From Mucidula mucida (Eukaryota > Basidiomycota > Agaricomycetes > Agaricales > Physalacriaceae), in the NCBI GenBank assembly GCA_015501055.1, contig JADNYV010000055.1, forward strand, positions 145,881 to 209,880: DNA of 64,000 nt, given 5' to 3'. Made by a program: the position numbers and the translations under genes. The notes below the pieces were generated by a model. That model saw nothing but the letters and a program-made list of their open reading frames with translations. It ran no database searches and was not told the DNA's origin. The first letter of the stretch is position 1. Each line of letters opens with the position of its first letter. Below are positions 22,739-34,076 of the stretch, one piece after another.

Positions 22739-24201
22739 ATGGTATCGACCGATGTGCTAGCGCCCATGTAAGCTCTGATATGACATTTTTTAATTCGACA
22801 TTGACCGGGAAGGACGATATGGAAGGGCGGCGCCATTGGTCAGGATGACTTCTTTCCTTATGCCACCATAACTCATATCCCCAACATTATAGCTTGCAGG
22901 ATTTCTCGGAAACTGCGTCCTGTACGGAGTCTTCATCAACCAGCTTTGTAATTTCTACTCTAGCAGTCGTTTACCCTCGCCTTATCCGAGTCTGCAGACT
23001 GGTACTATATGTTCCCAAACAGGGACTTGTCGCTGTCATCGGAGTTCTTCAATCGGCGCAAAGCTCGATGGTTTGCTACGACGCGTTGGAAGGTTTCGCC
23101 GTCAACTTTGGGAGTTTCGATGCACTGGATAACGTCCATATGGCGTGGTTCGACATACCCTTTCTCACCTCGATTAGTAAGGGAATTTTCTTAGGACCTT
23201 CCACCACTTACCTGTTCCTTCAGTTGCACTCATCGTGCAGTCCTTTTTCGCCTGGAGAATCTACAAATTGTCCGAGAACTGGATTCTTGTTTCTGTCGTC
23301 GAGACTGTATGTTCTTTCACCTCTTCTCACACACCCCAATACTTTTGCGCGGGTTTCCTTAGGTTGCCTTGCTTCAATGTGGCGCAGGTGTTGCGGGAGG
23401 ACTGATCATTCAAACGTTCAGGGTATATTCCCGCATTCCTCTGTCGAAAGGAGCCTCCAACTCGGTAAACCGCTTCAAACTGATCCTCTGGCTTCCTTTG
23501 ACGGACTGTAGATCCAGGTCTGGCTGGCAGCCAGCGCTGCATGCGATATTTTCATTGCTGTCGTCATGGTTTGTCTCGTAAGTGCCCCTCGTGTCTCTCT
23601 GAGAACATTTTCTTAGCCTCAATTAGCTTATACGCACGCCGATACGCTTTCGTCGAACGAAGGTCCTAGTCTCCAAGCTGGTCAGACTGACTATCGAAAC
23701 TGGAACCATTACAGGTATGTGAATCGCTCCAAGCGGTTCCATCTTGATTGAAGAACGCCTGTCGCTGTAGCGATCTGCGCCGTTGTCGTCCTCATCCTAT
23801 TCTCAACCGTCGGCGGTAGCTACTACGCCTGCTTTGGCGCCCTAGTCGCCGTTCTTTATTCCAACGTCGCCCTAGCTGTTCTCAATAGCCGAATCCGGAT
23901 TATAGGAGGTCGAGACGAAACTGATCAAATCATATCGACAACACACTTATTCGCCGATCGTGTTCAAGAACAAAACACCAGTCCTCCGGTTTTCGAAGTC
24001 AACGTGAGCCGCACAGTGGAAACGCGTTTGGACGGCGGCGGAAAGAACGCGGACGAATGGGATGAGAATGCGATACCCCTGCATTCGATGGCAGCTAGTG
24101 TGAGTCGCTTCCCACGTCGGCGGCTTTCCATCTCATGCTTCTCAAAGGACATTGACCGAGAACAGTCGTATAGTATGCCACAACAGAAAGGCGAAATGTA
24201 A
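22739..24201 (+). pseudogene. DUF6534-like seven-helix membrane protein, copy 1, disrupted
   Basis: Exons recognisable from GFLGNCVLYGVFINQL (22900), VVIG-type helix and YDALEGFAVNFGSFDALDNV (about 23075), ALIVQSFFAWRIYKLSENWI (23222), ALLQCGAGVAGGLII (23365), VWLAASAACDIFIAVVM (23518), KLVRLTIETGTIT (23680) to a final exon with GSYYACFGALVAVLYSNVAL (23816) and a cytoplasmic tail. Introns are about 50 bp. Compared with copy 2, about 16 bases are missing after YWYYM (about 23015), which shifts the frame. The first exon (ATG 22739) ends at a donor whose phase does not fit the next exon. The family is fungal-specific with unknown function. Decay looks recent. Confidence 0.65.
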
Positions 24202-24240
24202 GCTAGTATACGCCGAATGACAAAACACTTCCTCAGCATG

Positions 24241-24729
24241 TATCAACTTCAGAGGCAGTGTGCGAGCCAGCCTTGAAGGGTAGGGTGTCATATCAACTGT
24301 GGCCTGTTATTATGCCACCGCCACCGTGACCACCACCATTCAAAATTAAACTCGTTATAGCTATTCGGTTCAGACCCGCAAATTATCGTTTCAAAAATAC
24401 ATCTGCCCATATCATGAACAAGGCCGATCATCCTTTCCAGCGCGCATGTGTTTGGTCCCCAACTGCCTTTCTCTCCTCCTCTCCCGAATTGACACCTCAA
24501 TAGGCCCCACCCTCCGTAGATCTTTCTCCCGGTATTATTACCTTTGTGGATCCTGATTCTCTCGCCCACATTGTACGCTTGCAGCTTTTTCCCACAGGTA
24601 TTCGAACCTGATCGAGGAATAACTCAGGTCGCTGTGGGTCCAACAAGTTGACGGTACTGTAGCATGCCTCCTACCCTCTCCCAGATGTGAGTCGCGTCCC
24701 ATTGAACTTGTTCGGACGCATGCTAAACT
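24241..24729. other. Gap between tandem pseudogenes
   Basis: No recognisable coding sequence. A GCCACCGCCACCGTGACCACCACC run lies near 24315. Confidence 0.45.
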
Positions 24730-25960
24730 TGAACTCACTGTTAGCGCGACGCCTTTGGTAAGGATTACTTACATTACTGCGAAGCAAGTTCTGTTTACCT
24801 ACCGGGTATCGTGTAGCTCGTAGGCTTCCTCGGGAACTGTGTTTTATTCGGAATCATGGTCGACCAGATCTGTGAGTCCCCTCCCTCCCTTACTTACATC
24901 TCACCATTCGATTCAAGTTTTCCTCGGCAGATTGGTACTATATGTCCTTTCCAAAGGACTCCCCAACGCTCAAAGCCTTCGTCGCGGTCCTTACACTCCT
25001 GCAGACGGCCCAGACCGGAATGATGTGGTACGATGCTCTAGCGGGGTACGCACTGGATTTCGGAAGCCCCGCGGCGCTTGACGATGTACATGTCGCTTGA
25101 CTGGATATGCCTATTCTATCAGCTATAAGTACGCGTTCCTTCATTCATTTTGATCTCCCTCCCTCAACGTATATTCTATAGTGGCGCTTTTGGTCCAGTC
25201 ATTCTTCGCATGGAGAATACACAGACTATCACACAGCTGGATCGCAGTCGTCGTGGTCGAATGGTAATCATACCTTCCCATTCATTCTCTGTACTGTAAC
25301 TCTTTCTTAGATCGCTCTCTTCAATGTGGCGCAGGAATCGTAGGAGGAATCATCATCCTGTCCTTCAAAGCGTACTCCCGCCTGCCTCAATCCCCATCTG
25401 CATCCCTTTCCGTAACTCATTTCCTAACCTCTCAGTCACAACATTATTAATGATGAAATCTGGCTAGCAACCAGCGCCGCATGCGATATCCTCATCTCAA
25501 CATCATGGTTCTTCTAATACATAAACCACCACCTCATCTCTCACACACCTTTCACTCTCTCACCTCATCCAGCTCCTCCGCGAACCAACCCGCTTCCGCA
25601 AAACCAAAATCCTCGTGTCCAAGCTGACGATCGAAACCGGCGCCATCACCGGTGCGCCACTTCCTCTTCCTTCAAATCCTCATAGTAACTCAACTTACCC
25701 CAGCCGTCTGTGCCGTAAGCGTCCTCATCCCGTCGGCGGGTCGTAGTATGCCTCCCTAGGCGCCCTCGTCCCGGCTCTATACGCCAACGTCGCGCTGGGC
25801 GTGCTTAACAGCCGGATACGCATCACTAGCGGGAGGGAACATGTCGTCTCGGCTGACGGGACTCAGCTCAGTCTACATGACACCACTTCAACTCTGAGTT
25901 CTCCCGTGTTCGCGATAACCATGTCGCTAGAGGGGTCAGGAATCGAATTTGTATGTAAAG
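24730..25960 (+). pseudogene. DUF6534-like membrane protein, copy 2, disrupted
   Basis: Parallel to copy 1 in exon order: VGFLGNCVLFGIMVDQI (24822), YWYYMSFPKDSP, LLQTAQTGMMWYDALAGYALDFG (25000), ALLVQSFFAWRIHRLSHSW (25185), TIETGAIT (25640), NVALGVLNSRIRIT (25790). A TGA replaces the expected TGG tryptophan at about 25097 (VHVA-stop-LDMP). A base is missing at about 25322 in the CGAG region, and the last helix (GRSYASLGALV, about 25740) is shortened and frameshifted. Confidence 0.7.
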
Positions 25961-26295
25961 CTGTGTTTTAGCTAAATAAAGCTAATGTTGCGTAGGACAG
26001 GAGTTGAATTCTTCTGTGCCACTTAGTCAACTTTGTAACGAAACTCATGCATGTAAACTAGCGGTCTACAATCAATGAATATATAACAAGAGAACAATAT
26101 TCGACAGCATGTAGCTATCAGTAACGACGAAAGAAACCAAAATAACAATCGATGAATATATAATAGAAGAGCGGCATTTGATAGCAAGTAGCTAGCAGTA
26201 ACGACGAAAGAAATCCAAACACATCAAATCCAAAATAAGAATGAAAGAAGAATCAAAAACGAGCATCATCGATCCTATATCGCGCGCATCCTACT
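25961..26295. other. Intergenic, A+T-rich, direct repeat
   Basis: AATCRATGAATATATAA and TAGCAGTAACGACGAAAGAAA recur at about 26070-26145 and 26148-26215, a degenerate tandem pair of about 75 bp. No gene. Confidence 0.65.
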
Positions 26296-27920
26296 CTACG
26301 GACGCATCCTACGCCTCGGAAGAGCCTTCACAGGTCGCGCAGCCCGCTCCTCAGCAAGCGTAGGATCCGGTGTCCACGTCGGCACCGCACGCGCCACCGT
26401 AAACTTGAACCCAGGGTTCGCCGGTGTCTCGGGAGTAAATGTAGGTGTTTGGAGAGGAAATGTTGGCGCTGCAAACGCTGATGTATAACGATTAGGCGCA
26501 GCAGTCGAGCCCAAAGATTCCAAGCTTGCCGAGCGCATCTCAGCGTCCTCCGGTTCAGCCGCCAACGTCTGCGCAGCGCGAACAGCCAACTCCTTCCTCA
26601 TCCGTTCACGTTCCTCATGGATCCGTTGAGCCTCAATCTGCAGGTCCTCCAGTGCTTTCTTCGTCTGAGTTGCCTCCTTCTGCAATAGCTCGTTCTCCTT
26701 CACGAAGCGCTCGTGTTGCTCTGCAATCTAATAATCGACGTCAGATACGCGCGTGAAGGAGAGAACAATGATCGTTGACTTGCCTTGTTCTTCTCAACCT
26801 CAAACTCGCCTCTTTCCTTATGAAACGCTTCCACTGCCTGTGCGAAACACATATCAGCTATGCGTTCTAATCAAAGGATAATAAACCGACTTACCCTTTT
26901 CTTTTCCGCCTCGAACGCGTCCCGTGCTTCACAAAGCGCATCGTACGACGTGTTCGCCAGTGGTAACTTTAGCTTCTCATCCTCTATCTGCTGCAACTGC
27001 AGCTGATAAATTTCGATCTTCCCATTGAGACGACGAATGGTCTCGTCCTTCTCGACGAGCTCTTGATCCTTGACCGCAATAGTCGTGTCCTTTGCCCGAA
27101 TGACCGCATCCCGTTCGGCGATGGTCTTATCGACAAGCTGAATCTTCTCCTGCACAAGCTCCTTCACGTCTGCACAGTGCTGCTGCGCCTTGAGACGACC
27201 AGCGTTCTCGATCTTGAGCCGCTTGCAATAGGCTTGTTGCTGAACGAGTAGGTCGGCCATGCAGCTGGCCAAGTGCGCAAGCTCTTTGTTGCTCTCTTCG
27301 CGAAGCTTTGTCAAGGCTTCCTCCAGGGCGATAATTTGAGCTTCCGCCTGGGCGATAATTTGAGCTAGAGGACGAGAGTCTCGGGGATGAGCCGCGTAGG
27401 CGTAGCGGAGTGGTCGGGAGTAGGGATGAGCTGTTGACTGGCGGGAGTGCCTAGGGTACAGGCGCGATGATGATGATATTGCCTGAGGCGTCTGACGTGA
27501 CGAATCCGTTATAGATGCATGTCCATATTGATTCGAACGGAGAGAGGCGGGGAATACGGATGTGGCCTGAGATGCTCCGCTGGATGAATCTGTTGCAAAT
27601 ACAAGTCCTGGTTTGGTTGAACGGAGCGAGGACTCGCGGAGTGAGGGGCCGGGGATTGTGGAATACGTTGAAACCGTCTGCCTCGTCGATGGGGTGGCTG
27701 CACCTGCAAAAGACTATGAGAATGAATTGAAATGAAGCGCTGCGCAAACGTACCCCGCGGGGTTGGCCAACTGGGTCGGAATGTAAGGGAAGGGGTCGAA
27801 GGGACTGCCTATAGGTCAGCACCAAGACAAGCGCATTCAGTACAGAAGACGCACCGGAAAACGAGGAGAGCCTATGTTTGGGGAAATGGTGTGCTTGTCG
27901 CTCTTAATCCGGGGGCTCAT
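26296..27920 (-). CDS. Coiled-coil protein with Ser-rich N-terminus, five exons
   Basis: Exons 27920-27855, 27808-27754, 27703-26895, 26837-26784 and 26727-26296 join exactly into 471 aa. The fourth intron has a GC-AG boundary (AAG|GCAAGT...TTAG); the others are GT-AG. The N-terminal 180 residues are Ser/Thr/Pro/Arg-rich and probably disordered. From about residue 200 a long heptad-rich coiled coil runs through IIAQAEAQIIALEEALTKL, a repeated Arg/Asp/Lys segment (IAERDAVIRAKDTTIAVKD) and YQLQLQQIEDEKLKL to HEERERMRKELAV. The tail is Pro-rich and ends in a basic RRRMRP. No motor, zinc or membrane domain is visible. A structural or scaffold role is inference. Confidence 0.85.
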
Positions 27921-30314
27921 ACGAGACAAGATATTCGAGAGGACCCACAAACAATCTCTCGTCTTTGTGGGCTTTTGCGCAGTTTTTGTGGACCGTGCTG
28001 GAGGCATTGTACGTCTAAGCGAACAGAGTTAGCGTCGTGCAGCATCAGATAGGTAGAAAGACGATACGCACATAATATTTCTGAGCTGACGCTGAGTAAG
28101 ACAGTAGGTGAATAGTGGATGGTGGTAGAGTGAAGAGAGTGTGATTGTTTGGCCGCCTAGCTTTGGGCCACCGCGATTGTGGTCACGTTATCTGTGGACC
28201 TATTGTGACGTGTTTGCATTGTTCTGGGCAAAGGACCCCAAACGGTTCAACAAACATGTCGGTCAAATGTGTACGGAAGCCAAAGATGCGTATGTATTAG
28301 ACCGGAGGTTCGTGGTCCATTTTGAACGTCAAGTGCGTCGCGGCTGACTACTGAGGAGGAGAAGTGTGGCGGCTTTCAAGCGTGACAACGCTGTGACTGT
28401 GACAATTATTTCCCGGTTGAGCAAATATGTAGCGGGGTCGGGGACGGTCGTAGGGACGGATGGGCAGTCATCGGGCGCTATCCGCGCCTTATACTGTCAA
28501 TCATCCTGGCGCTGATACATGGAATAAGCCATGCGACGCTGACGACGCATTTTCGGAGATGCAGCTGCATGTTCAAATGCAGTCTCCTCCTCTGCAATGT
28601 CCACCTGGGCAAATGTTCGCCTCGACGTCGCTTGAAGAGGGATCGTCCAGACCTAAATCTGCCAAATCAACTAACGTCCTACAGAGAAAAGCAAGCGCTC
28701 ACCAATTGGCGAGACGCGTAAAGAAGAAGATAATGCTCCCATGGGGATGGTTATATCGATAGGCGATAGAAGAAGCAGTATTCCAAAGCCCCCGCAATTC
28801 TCGTCGCATCCGCTGTTGTGTCTGCCTATGTATTGGCCTTGCTATTCGACGCAAGATCCTGAAGCCAAGGGTGGGGGTGTGATCGCCCATATGCTGAAGG
28901 GTCTGCGTGTATAAGGATATCGTCCTGGTCCCTCTACCTAGTCTACCTAGTAAAGAAGGATAATTAAGGAACGCGGCTTTCATTCGAATAATAAAGACGG
29001 GACTCACGAAAGCACGTGCAGAGAAGGAGGTGTTTTGTTAGGGGACAGGCCAAAACCTTCTTGATAGTTAGTACACGCGTATATGCATTCAAAATGTTGG
29101 CGTACCGTGTGTCTGCTACCAGTCCTATTCGTTTGCAGCGGTGGCGATGGCGGAGGACACTTAATGGCGGTTTTAGTGTGATACGGAATCGGGTATACGC
29201 CAAGGAGGGCAGTATGTGGAAGAATGCACTTGAGCGATTCGATCCATTCGTTACATTGTCGAGACAAGTTGGCATCTGGGTATTGGCGTGTATGCACTAG
29301 CCGTAGAAGCGCGCGCGCTTCGAAATGCATTCCGGGATTCTCTTGCTCTTTGCTAGACCCAGCGACGGTATGCGTTATCATTTGGGCTTGGCCGGCTGTC
29401 GTCCTAGAAGAAGCGGCCGATAAATGGTATCGTTGTAGCCATTAGATAGACGTAAAGTCGCGTTAAGTTGGAAACCGTAGACGCAAATATTTGACGAGTT
29501 TCGGTACATTAACAGACGGCGAGGTCAGAACCATCGAGTACATTTCGCGCAGAACAAATGACAGATCTGATGGGCGCAAAAGGGATTGTCAGCGCGTCGG
29601 ACTGATAGCAGAACATCATCCATATTAGATACCGTCACACCGCTCTTCCAGTATGCCTCAACCCAGCCATATTCAAGCAGCAGTTGAAATCCCAATCAGA
29701 ACGTCGCGTCGGCGTCGGCGTCGATGAACAGAAAGCCGAGACGATGGGGAGGGAAGGAAAAAATACACTGACTAATACGTGACGCCTAAGCTTACGAGTT
29801 GGGCGTGACTCAGCGATAGCAGAATAAAGCCTTCTGCCTCAAGTTCTGGTACAGCATAGATGCAGATTTGACATTGATTCATTTCAATCGTATTCAACGA
29901 TCTCGATACGCCTAATGCGAACTACGATCATTCACCTGGGAAGCACCTGTCCTCAAATGTGGCGCCTCGTGTGAATGTAACGCGTCCTGCCCACCTACAA
30001 TGAGGACCTTCGGCTGTTCATTGAACTCATAAACGTGCGTTGGCCCTCTTATCGCAACTTTATCGACACAGCACAGATATAGAACTCTCAGACGTCCTCG
30101 TCCTGACTAGGTCATTTAAGCTGATCATCTGCTCGTGTCAAGCATCATAGCCTCTTCATCTCCTACGGCGGATCAAACTAAAAGCACTCACTTTACCGTT
30201 GATCAACACACACCTTGACTCAAGCTTCCTTGCCGCTCAATCGCCACACTCGTGTTTCTCCCCGCATAAATACACGTACAGTGATCCTTCTTCTCCCAAA
30301 TTCAAACCGCCACC
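27921..30314. other. 2.4 kb with no supported gene
   Basis: Open frames here (28141-28347, 28460-28762, and minus-strand frames 28699-29381) lack splice context and recognisable motifs. From about 29935 to 30310 the DNA is the promoter of the membrane-protein gene at 30315 and matches 31780-32130 closely (ACCTGTCCTCAAATGTGGCGCC, CTCATAAACGTGCGTT, CTCTTATCGCAACTTTATCG). Confidence 0.5.
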
Positions 30315-30838
30315 ATGAGCACCTCTCCTACTCCATCGCACACGCCCATATTTTCCCGACTGCAGTCCTTCTACTACACCGCAGCCGCGGGTTGCATAAT
30401 CTTCGTTCCCGTCATCGTCGGCTACGCCGCCTTCTCAGCCCTCGGCTACGCCTTGCTCTCCATCTCCACAATCCCCAGCGGCAACGCCCTCTCCGCCTTC
30501 TACGCATCCCTCATCGGCGGCATCCTCCTCCTCCCCCCAGTCTACCTCCCAACCGTGCGCACATATCGCTATGTGTATGACTACCACCCGAAAGCCCGAC
30601 AGCTTCTCCGTGATTGGATGAGATACATTACCTACTTTTTCATATGCCTTTGTTTATCGCCGGTAACGCGTTGGGTATGACGATTTTGGAACGGTCGTCT
30701 TTCGACGGGACTCGTGTAGCTATGGGCCACTTGGTCGCCTCAAGTGCTTTGGGAGGATTCGTGTTCGAAATGATTTACGTGGGCATTGTACAATTCGTTT
30801 TGCGCTACAGTCGTTCGCTCCCGCCAGAGGATTACTAG
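30315..30838 (+). pseudogene. Small four-helix membrane protein, frameshifted copy
   Basis: Starts MSTSPTPSHTPIFSRLQSFYY and keeps the family core ALGYALLSISTIPSGNALS and FYASLIGGILLLPPVYL. Near 30640 a one-base change moves the frame, and the C-terminal part continues in another frame as IAGNALGMTILERSSFDGTR and GHLVASSALGGF, ending 30838. Paralogues at 32132, 50225 and 58788 are uninterrupted. Family function unknown. Confidence 0.75.
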
Positions 30839-30929
30839 GTGGTTCCTGACTCATCATTCATATCGAAGCTTAGAGGCTCGAGATTACTACTCGTATAACA
30901 CCGGTATGACTCATATGTATCTTTCAATC

Positions 30930-31120
30930 TACGTACCTCAACCATTCTCACATTCAACGACTTGAGCTTCGGAAGCTGCCTGATAGCCATTTCCGTGTCA
31001 GCCATTATATGCTACATCTCCTGCGCGTCCACATACAAGAGATCAACCTCCAGGTACTCCAATCTGACGGCTGCCGCCTGGGTCAGGTACCATACATTCA
31101 TAAAAGCGAGATTACTTGGA
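30930..31120 (-). pseudogene. Relic of F-box/LRR gene, 3' end only
   Basis: The minus strand encodes LEYLEVDLLYVDAQEM, a stop, then QLPKLKSLNVRMVEV. This matches the C-terminus of the 51982-53101 gene (LEYLAIDLQYADAREM, QLPKLKSVNIRTVEA). It lies convergent to the membrane-protein copy, as in the complete modules. Confidence 0.75.
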
Positions 31121-31144
31121 CCAGATATCAAATCGTCAGAGGTG

Positions 31145-31560
31145 CATATCGATAAGCAGATGAGCAGGAGGAATAAACGGCGTCGTTGGAGCGGAATGAT
31201 CGTCTAACCTCGGCCTTTCAGTCGAGTAAGAAGACTGGTGTGAATCCTCCGGGCGTGGAGGCTACGATGCTGGCGTAGCATCGAAGGTAGACCGTAGGGT
31301 GCAACATCTCGGAAGCTGGTTGCTGTATTATGACTGGCCATGGGGACGGCGCAACAGAATGGGGCATGGGTGAGAAGTGTGGTGTCGGTGCAGGGACAAT
31401 AGAGGAAGATATATTCACTGTGATCGCGGAGGGACAGATTGAGGTAGCGTGTTGAATATAAATAGAGTGAAAGTTTGATGAACGAGCCAACGATGATTTT
31501 GGGCGCGGGCGCGAGCACGGAGTTTCTGTGAGAGAAAGTTTAAAGAAGGGCGGCGGGATG
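31145..31560 (-). pseudogene. Relic of proline-rich gene also seen at 63669-64000
   Basis: The minus-strand end reads DDHSAPTTPFIPPAHL then LIDMHL-stop, matching YDHSAPTTPFIPPAHL with LADLHL-stop at the right window edge. Upstream similarity continues (PVIIQQPASEM against PVSTQQSAFEM) but with stops and frame changes. Confidence 0.65.
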
Positions 31561-32131
31561 AAGGATCAGAGACCACAACACCGTGCACGTGGGCAATTTT
31601 CCGCAACAGCATCATCCAAAGATGTCGATACCTAGATAAGTTGAGAAGTGACGTCCTGAAGAAGAAACAAAGCGCCTTATGGCACAGCATGGTGTGGCAT
31701 CTAGGCTGCTCACTCAACTCATAATCGACTAGCTCGAACTGACCTTGATGGGCCCGGTGACTGCGAAGCGAGATTCATCTGTGGCACCTGTCCTCAAATG
31801 TGGCGCCCAGGCAGTGCTCTTAATAGGGTGTAACGTGTCCTGCACACCTACAATGCGGGCTGTTCAATGAACTCATAAACGTGCGTTCGCCCTCTTATCG
31901 CAACTTTATCGACACAGTATAGTACTCCTCGTGCTGACCCCAGAGATGATTATCTGCCTCGTGTCAGGCATCACAGCCTCTGTGTCTCATAAGGCGGATC
32001 AAACTCAAAGCATTCGCGATTACCGTTGTTCAACACGCACCTCAACTTCTTTGCCGCTCAATCGCCACACTCGTGTTCTCCGCGCATATATACACTTGTA
32101 CCTATTCTTCTCTCAAATTCAAACCGCCAGC
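31561..32131. promoter_or_regulatory. Duplicated promoter region of the 32.1-kb membrane-protein gene
   Basis: 31780-32130 repeats 29935-30310 with small changes, including CTCATAAACGTGCGTT, TTATCGCAACTTTATCGACACAG and TTGCCGCTCAATCGCCACACTCGTG, ending in AAATTCAAACCGCCA-C-ATG context. The pair marks a tandem duplication with a period of about 1.8 kb. Confidence 0.7.
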
Positions 32132-32767
32132 ATGAACCCCTCCAAGACCACTCCTACTCCATTCCATAAGCGCGTCTTTTCCCGACTTGAATCCTTCTAC
32201 TACACCAGCATACATTGGAGGATAGTTATCGCAGCACTATGCTGCGCAATCTTTGTCCTCCTCACCGCCGGCTATGCCGCCTTCTCAGTCCTCGGCTACG
32301 CCTTGCTCTCCGTCTCCACAATCCCCACCGGCAACGTCCTCTCCGTCCTCTACGCATCCCTCATCGGCGGGATCATCCTCATCCCCATAGTCTGCATCAC
32401 ATCCCAATACACATATGAGTATGTGTATGACCACCACTTGGCAGCGTACTATACTCCACAGCTACTCGCCAAGTATTGGATGAAGTATGTGCCCCGCGTT
32501 TTCATTACGCCTGTCTACATTGGCGGTAACGCGCTGGGTATGACGATTTTGGGACGGTCGTCTTTTGACGGGACTCGTATAGATATGGGCCACTTGGTCG
32601 CAACGAGTGCTTTGGGAGGATTTATGTGCGAAGTGATCTACGAGGTCATTAGACGATTGGTATTAGTCTGCGGTACTATCCGTACCGGTGGTCCGGATAA
32701 TCACCTAGAAGCGGTTAAAGTGAAAATAAGTCCCAGAATACAGCATTTCCCGGTCTCGATGATTTAA
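32132..32767 (+). CDS. Small four-helix membrane protein (family member, intact)
   Basis: 211 aa from MNPSKTTPTPFHKRVF; no intron. The first helix pair is IVIAALCCAIFVLLTAGYAAF and VLGYALLSVSTIPTGNVLS, then LYASLIGGIILIPIVCI. A charged loop (YEYVYDHHL) leads to RVFITPVYIGGNALGMTIL and a last segment GHLVATSALGGFMCEVIYEV. No signal peptide. The GNALGM/GSALG and GHLVA-SALGG motifs are invariant in the four family members in this window. Function unknown; an integral membrane role is inferred from hydrophobicity. The last 31 codons lie in the left arm of a 240-bp inverted repeat. Confidence 0.75.
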   Translation: MNPSKTTPTPFHKRVFSRLESFYYTSIHWRIVIAALCCAIFVLLTAGYAAFSVLGYALLSVSTIPTGNVLSVLYASLIGGIILIPIVCITSQYTYEYVYDHHLAAYYTPQLLAKYWMKYVPRVFITPVYIGGNALGMTILGRSSFDGTRIDMGHLVATSALGGFMCEVIYEVIRRLVLVCGTIRTGGPDNHLEAVKVKISPRIQHFPVSMI

Positions 32768-33420
32768 GAATCTAAATCAGATACCTTTTTTACATCTCTG
32801 AGCGAAGCAGTGAGAAAATAGACGGATGGGAGGTATATGAAAACCGCGACGCGAGCATCAAAACTCACTGATCAGATCAGTGTTTGGGGTATTTCAGGCG
32901 CTGGAGGTTCCCAGGAGGTCTGGGAGAGCTATGATACATAGATCCATGCTCAATACACTGAGTGGCTATCATTTCTCAACAGAGAAAACACAGACGAAGC
33001 TATCGATGCATCCCGACTGTCAGAGCGTGACTATTCACCAAGTCAAGCGTCACGCTGTTACATCACGCTTCGACGACTCATTTCGAGGTATAAAGCTTCG
33101 TCACTCCTCTAAGTTGATAGCGGTCAGGCTAGACTACTACATACATGGTATATTTATGTACTACAGCTTTCCCAGATTTTCTGGGAACCTCCAGCGCCTG
33201 AAATACCCGAAACACTGATCTGATCAGTGAGTTTTGATGCTCGCGTCGCGGTTTTCATATACCTCCCATCCGTCTATTTTCTCACTGCTTCGCTCAGAGA
33301 TGTAAAAAAGGTATCTGATTTAGATTCTTAAATCATCGAGACCGGGAAATGCTGTATTCTGGGACTTATTTCCACTTTAACCGCTTCTAGGTGATTATCC
33401 GGACCACCGGTACGGATAGT
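32675..33420. repeat. Long inverted repeat, 240-bp arms
   Basis: 32675-32914 is nearly the exact reverse complement of 33181-33420 with no gap between paired positions (coordinate sums constant at 66095). Imperfect pairing continues into the 266-bp spacer (GGGAGAGCTATGATACATA against GGGAAAGCTGTAGTACATA). The left arm includes the 3' end of the membrane-protein gene, so the right arm is an antisense copy of that tail. Confidence 0.9.
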
Positions 33421-33617
33421 AGTGACCGTGCTCCGTGACGTGAAACACATGGGTTGGGTAATCTGCTTCTAACTTTAGATACATGTCGTTAATTGTCCTT
33501 TGTTGCGCAATAAGTATATACAGTTGTCATTGATTCTAAATTGTCATCCCGAGAAAAAGTAGACCATGTACACGAGCCTGAGAGATCGATGCTCAGAAGA
33601 GGTCGTCATTAGACGTT
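33421..33617. other. Spacer before the LTR element
   Basis: No gene. Continuous, before insertion, with 49954 onward. Confidence 0.6.
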
Positions 33618-33622
33618 CTCGG
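33618..33622. repeat. Left 5-bp target-site duplication (CTCGG)
   Basis: Matches CTCGG at 49949-49953, immediately outside the other LTR. Confidence 0.9.
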
Positions 33623-33878
33623 TGTAGCGAATAGTGACATAATCTGGTCACCGCCGGCGTCTATATTGTTTTCTCTCTCTCTCTTACTTACCGTACGCCC
33701 GTATATCATTTTAATCCTTTCGTCGTCCGAGTCGCACCCGACTCGGACTCTCTACTTATATATAAAGCCGCTACAATTGTCCTAGTTCTCTAGTACTCGA
33801 ATCAAGGATTATTCTACACGGTCTCTCAGTTCGACAAGCTCTCGTGTGACGCTACCGAGTTACCTCGCTAACACCACA
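33623..33878 (+). repeat. 5' LTR of the Gypsy element
   Basis: Begins TGTAGCGAATAGTGACATAA and ends GCTAACACCACA. It contains a TATATATAAAG box at about 33760 and a TCTCTCTCTCTC tract. No convincing tRNA primer site could be assigned just downstream. Confidence 0.92.
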
Positions 33879-34076
33879 TATTTTTGACCCACAACAACCC
33901 TCGACAAAAAACCCTCACCCCGTAGCCCTTGCTCCTGGACGCCATCGGTCTGATCAACCGGTATCAGCCTCGACACCGAGCTACAACAAAAACCCTCTGC
34001 TTTTCTTCTAGACCTTCTCAAAAAACTCGATAAACCCCGACAAAACATATCTGCTTAAATTCTCATCTCTACTACA

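Noticed and set aside
19681..28000. Secondary-metabolite gene cluster around the O-methyltransferase
   Set aside because: No polyketide synthase, NRPS, terpene synthase or dedicated transporter is present; neighbours are F-box, DUF6534-like and coiled-coil genes.
33879..33900. tRNA primer-binding site after the 5' LTR
   Set aside because: No TGG-initial 12-18 base match to a tRNA 3' end that I can recall with confidence was visible.
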